Of a stretch of 64,000 bases of DNA, positions 62,893-64,000 are shown in pieces. The stretch spans positions 805,173 to 869,172 of the forward strand of contig NZ_LMEO01000045.1 in NCBI RefSeq assembly GCF_001426375.1, in the 5' to 3' direction. Below the pieces are notes generated by a model that ran no database searches, was not told the DNA's origin, and worked only from the letters and a program-made list of their open reading frames with translations. Source of the DNA: Paenibacillus sp. Root444D2. Its GTDB lineage: Bacteria > Bacillota > Bacilli > Paenibacillales > NBRC-103111. Numbering within the stretch: the first letter of the stretch is position 1; each line of letters opens with the position of its first letter. The position numbers and the translations under genes were made by a program.

Positions 62893-64000
62893 TTAGCTTA
62901 CAGCACGGATAACTTTCAACACGGCTTCAGCGATTTGATGCATATCCTTCTCTCCGGCAAGAAGAACGTTTTGCATCAACCATAATACTTCCTTATCGCA
63001 AAACCTCTCACTTATTGGACATGAATATATGCGCTCTACACCAGTCCATTTTTTCGTATCCGCAATTACCGCCTTATTATGATTAAGAGATACATATCCC
63101 GGCTGTGCTGGAATCCCTTCCGCATTAAGCATATTGATCACACTCATCTTATCAATCCGATCGGCAAGCGCAGGGTCCAGTGCAAACATATACATATGCC
63201 TGCCATTAGCGGTAATCCGTGGATCCGTCTGCAGTAACCGAATCCCTTCAATTTCAGCAAAAAGCTCATTTAATAGCTTGGCATTGCGCTCACGCAGGGC
63301 AAATTGCTCTTTAAAGCGGCTAAGCTGGGCCAGAACAATCGCCGCCTGAAACTCCGTCATACGCAAATTCCAGCCGATTCGTTCATGCTGATACCATTCG
63401 CCTTTGCGAATTCTTCCCACATTGGTTAGCGACCAAGCATGGTCGGCCACTTCTTCATCGTTTGAGAGCATAATTCCGCCCTCTCCCGAAGTGATATTCT
63501 TGCCAAGTTGAAAACTGAAAGATCCGATATCCCCGAGAGCCCCGACCTTGCGCCCCTCCCATTCTGCGCCAACTCCCTGCGCCGAATCCTCAATCAGACG
63601 CAATCCATGCTTAGCCGCAATCTCCTTCAGTCGCGTCATATTTGCGGGTGCACCCGCAATATGAACAGCGACGATCGCTTTTGTTCTCGGTGTAATCGCT
63701 GCCTCCACTTTCTCCGGGTCCAAATTAAGCGTATCCGATTCCACATCTACAAATACGGGAATAGCACCGAATATCAATGCGGATGTTGCAGTTGCAATAA
63801 AGGTATACGGCGGCATAATGACCTCATCCCCCGGCTGCACACCTACAGCTTGAAGGGCCACGGTTAACCCCATCGTCCCGTTTACCAGCGTGATTGCGTG
63901 CTTCGCCTGATGAAGTTCGGCAAACCGCTCCTCCAGCTCTACAAGTTTAATGCGGGTTCCTGATCCGCCCCATTTACCGGAGCGAACCACTTCGAGAATC
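62893..64000 (-). CDS. DegT/DnrJ/EryC1/StrS aminotransferase, 5' end outside the window
   Basis: The frame stays open to base 64000 ('ILEVVRSGKWGG...' precedes the first ATG/GTG), so the start is outside. It is a PLP-dependent sugar or cyclitol aminotransferase: 'HAITLVNGTMGLTVALQAVG' (PLP phosphate contacts), 'YTFIATATSALIFGAIPVFV', 'LIEDSAQGVGAEW' (Asp contacting the PLP ring) and 'FSFQLGKNITSGEGGI', whose Lys forms the internal aldimine. The family makes amino sugars or, in the dehydrogenase-linked branch, acts on keto-sugars. It is the first visible gene of the three-gene unit. Confidence 0.92.
   Translation of the reverse strand, partial: ILEVVRSGKWGGSGTRIKLVELEERFAELHQAKHAITLVNGTMGLTVALQAVGVQPGDEVIMPPYTFIATATSALIFGAIPVFVDVESDTLNLDPEKVEAAITPRTKAIVAVHIAGAPANMTRLKEIAAKHGLRLIEDSAQGVGAEWEGRKVGALGDIGSFSFQLGKNITSGEGGIMLSNDEEVADHAWSLTNVGRIRKGEWYQHERIGWNLRMTEFQAAIVLAQLSRFKEQFALRERNAKLLNELFAEIEGIRLLQTDPRITANGRHMYMFALDPALADRIDKMSVINMLNAEGIPAQPGYVSLNHNKAVIADTKKWTGVERIYSCPISERFCDKEVLWLMQNVLLAGEKDMHQIAEAVLKVIRAVS

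Noticed and set aside
1-64000. CRISPR arrays, tRNA, rRNA or complete insertion sequences
   Set aside because: No regularly spaced repeats of that type, no cloverleaf-like sequence and no transposase frame were seen.

Overview
The window comes from an endospore-forming member of the Bacillota, most likely Paenibacillus or a close relative. The evidence is a complete GerA-type germinant-receptor operon, three YesM/YesN-style or membrane AraC sensor systems, several carbohydrate ABC importers encoded without an ATPase, and large secreted glycoside hydrolases with fibronectin, Ig-like and lectin-like domains. Genus is inferred from protein style, not from a marker gene.

Layout. 1-1290: 3' part of an amidohydrolase. 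1401-2680: fragments of an FlaR-like kinase and an Xaa-Pro dipeptidase, then two decayed tandem copies of the start of the germinant-receptor A gene. 2589-6512: intact ger operon in the order A-C-B plus a small two-helix D-type subunit. 6513-12290: a visibly AT-richer stretch with flavin oxidoreductases, a DUF896 protein, TetR and HAD proteins, a DUF5677-like protein, and remnants of an Rrf2 regulator and a second nitroreductase. 12498-13457: a LacI-type regulator.

From about 13.7 kb to the right edge the DNA is almost entirely polysaccharide utilisation. 14144-18114 (minus strand) holds a sulfatase, a two-gene CHR (chromate/oxyanion) transporter whose second gene is frameshifted, and the formylglycine-generating enzyme (FGE) that activates Cys-type sulfatases; a divergent AraC regulator lies at 18245. 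19151-24840 is a membrane AraC regulator divergent from a sugar ABC importer. 24918-29402 encodes a GH43-like protein and a large secreted glycosidase. 29431-30800 contains decayed fragments of a solute-binding protein, a sulfatase and a sensor kinase. 31147-43369 is a compact minus-strand locus: two permeases, a YesN/YesM two-component pair, two GH51-like arabinofuranosidases, a binding lipoprotein and a second sulfatase. 43674-47291 is a 1205-aa secreted GH39-like enzyme with two tandem accessory modules. 47647-49346 is a MerR-regulated MFS exporter. 49646-57972 is another importer with a FAD-dependent oxidoreductase and its own kinase/regulator pair. 58614-64000 is a three-gene cluster: a DegT aminotransferase, a NodB-like two-domain protein and an alpha/alpha-toroid-like protein.

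How the genes fit together (inference): sensor pairs detect an oligosaccharide; secreted multidomain glycosidases trim the polymer; ABC importers bring in fragments using a shared MsmX-type ATPase encoded elsewhere; cytoplasmic GH51/GH43 enzymes and signal-less, FGE-matured sulfatases finish the breakdown. The substrate is probably an arabinose-containing, partly sulfated polysaccharide. The CHR-family pair beside sulfatase and FGE could dispose of released sulfate. Many fused or truncated fragments show that the region is actively rearranging.
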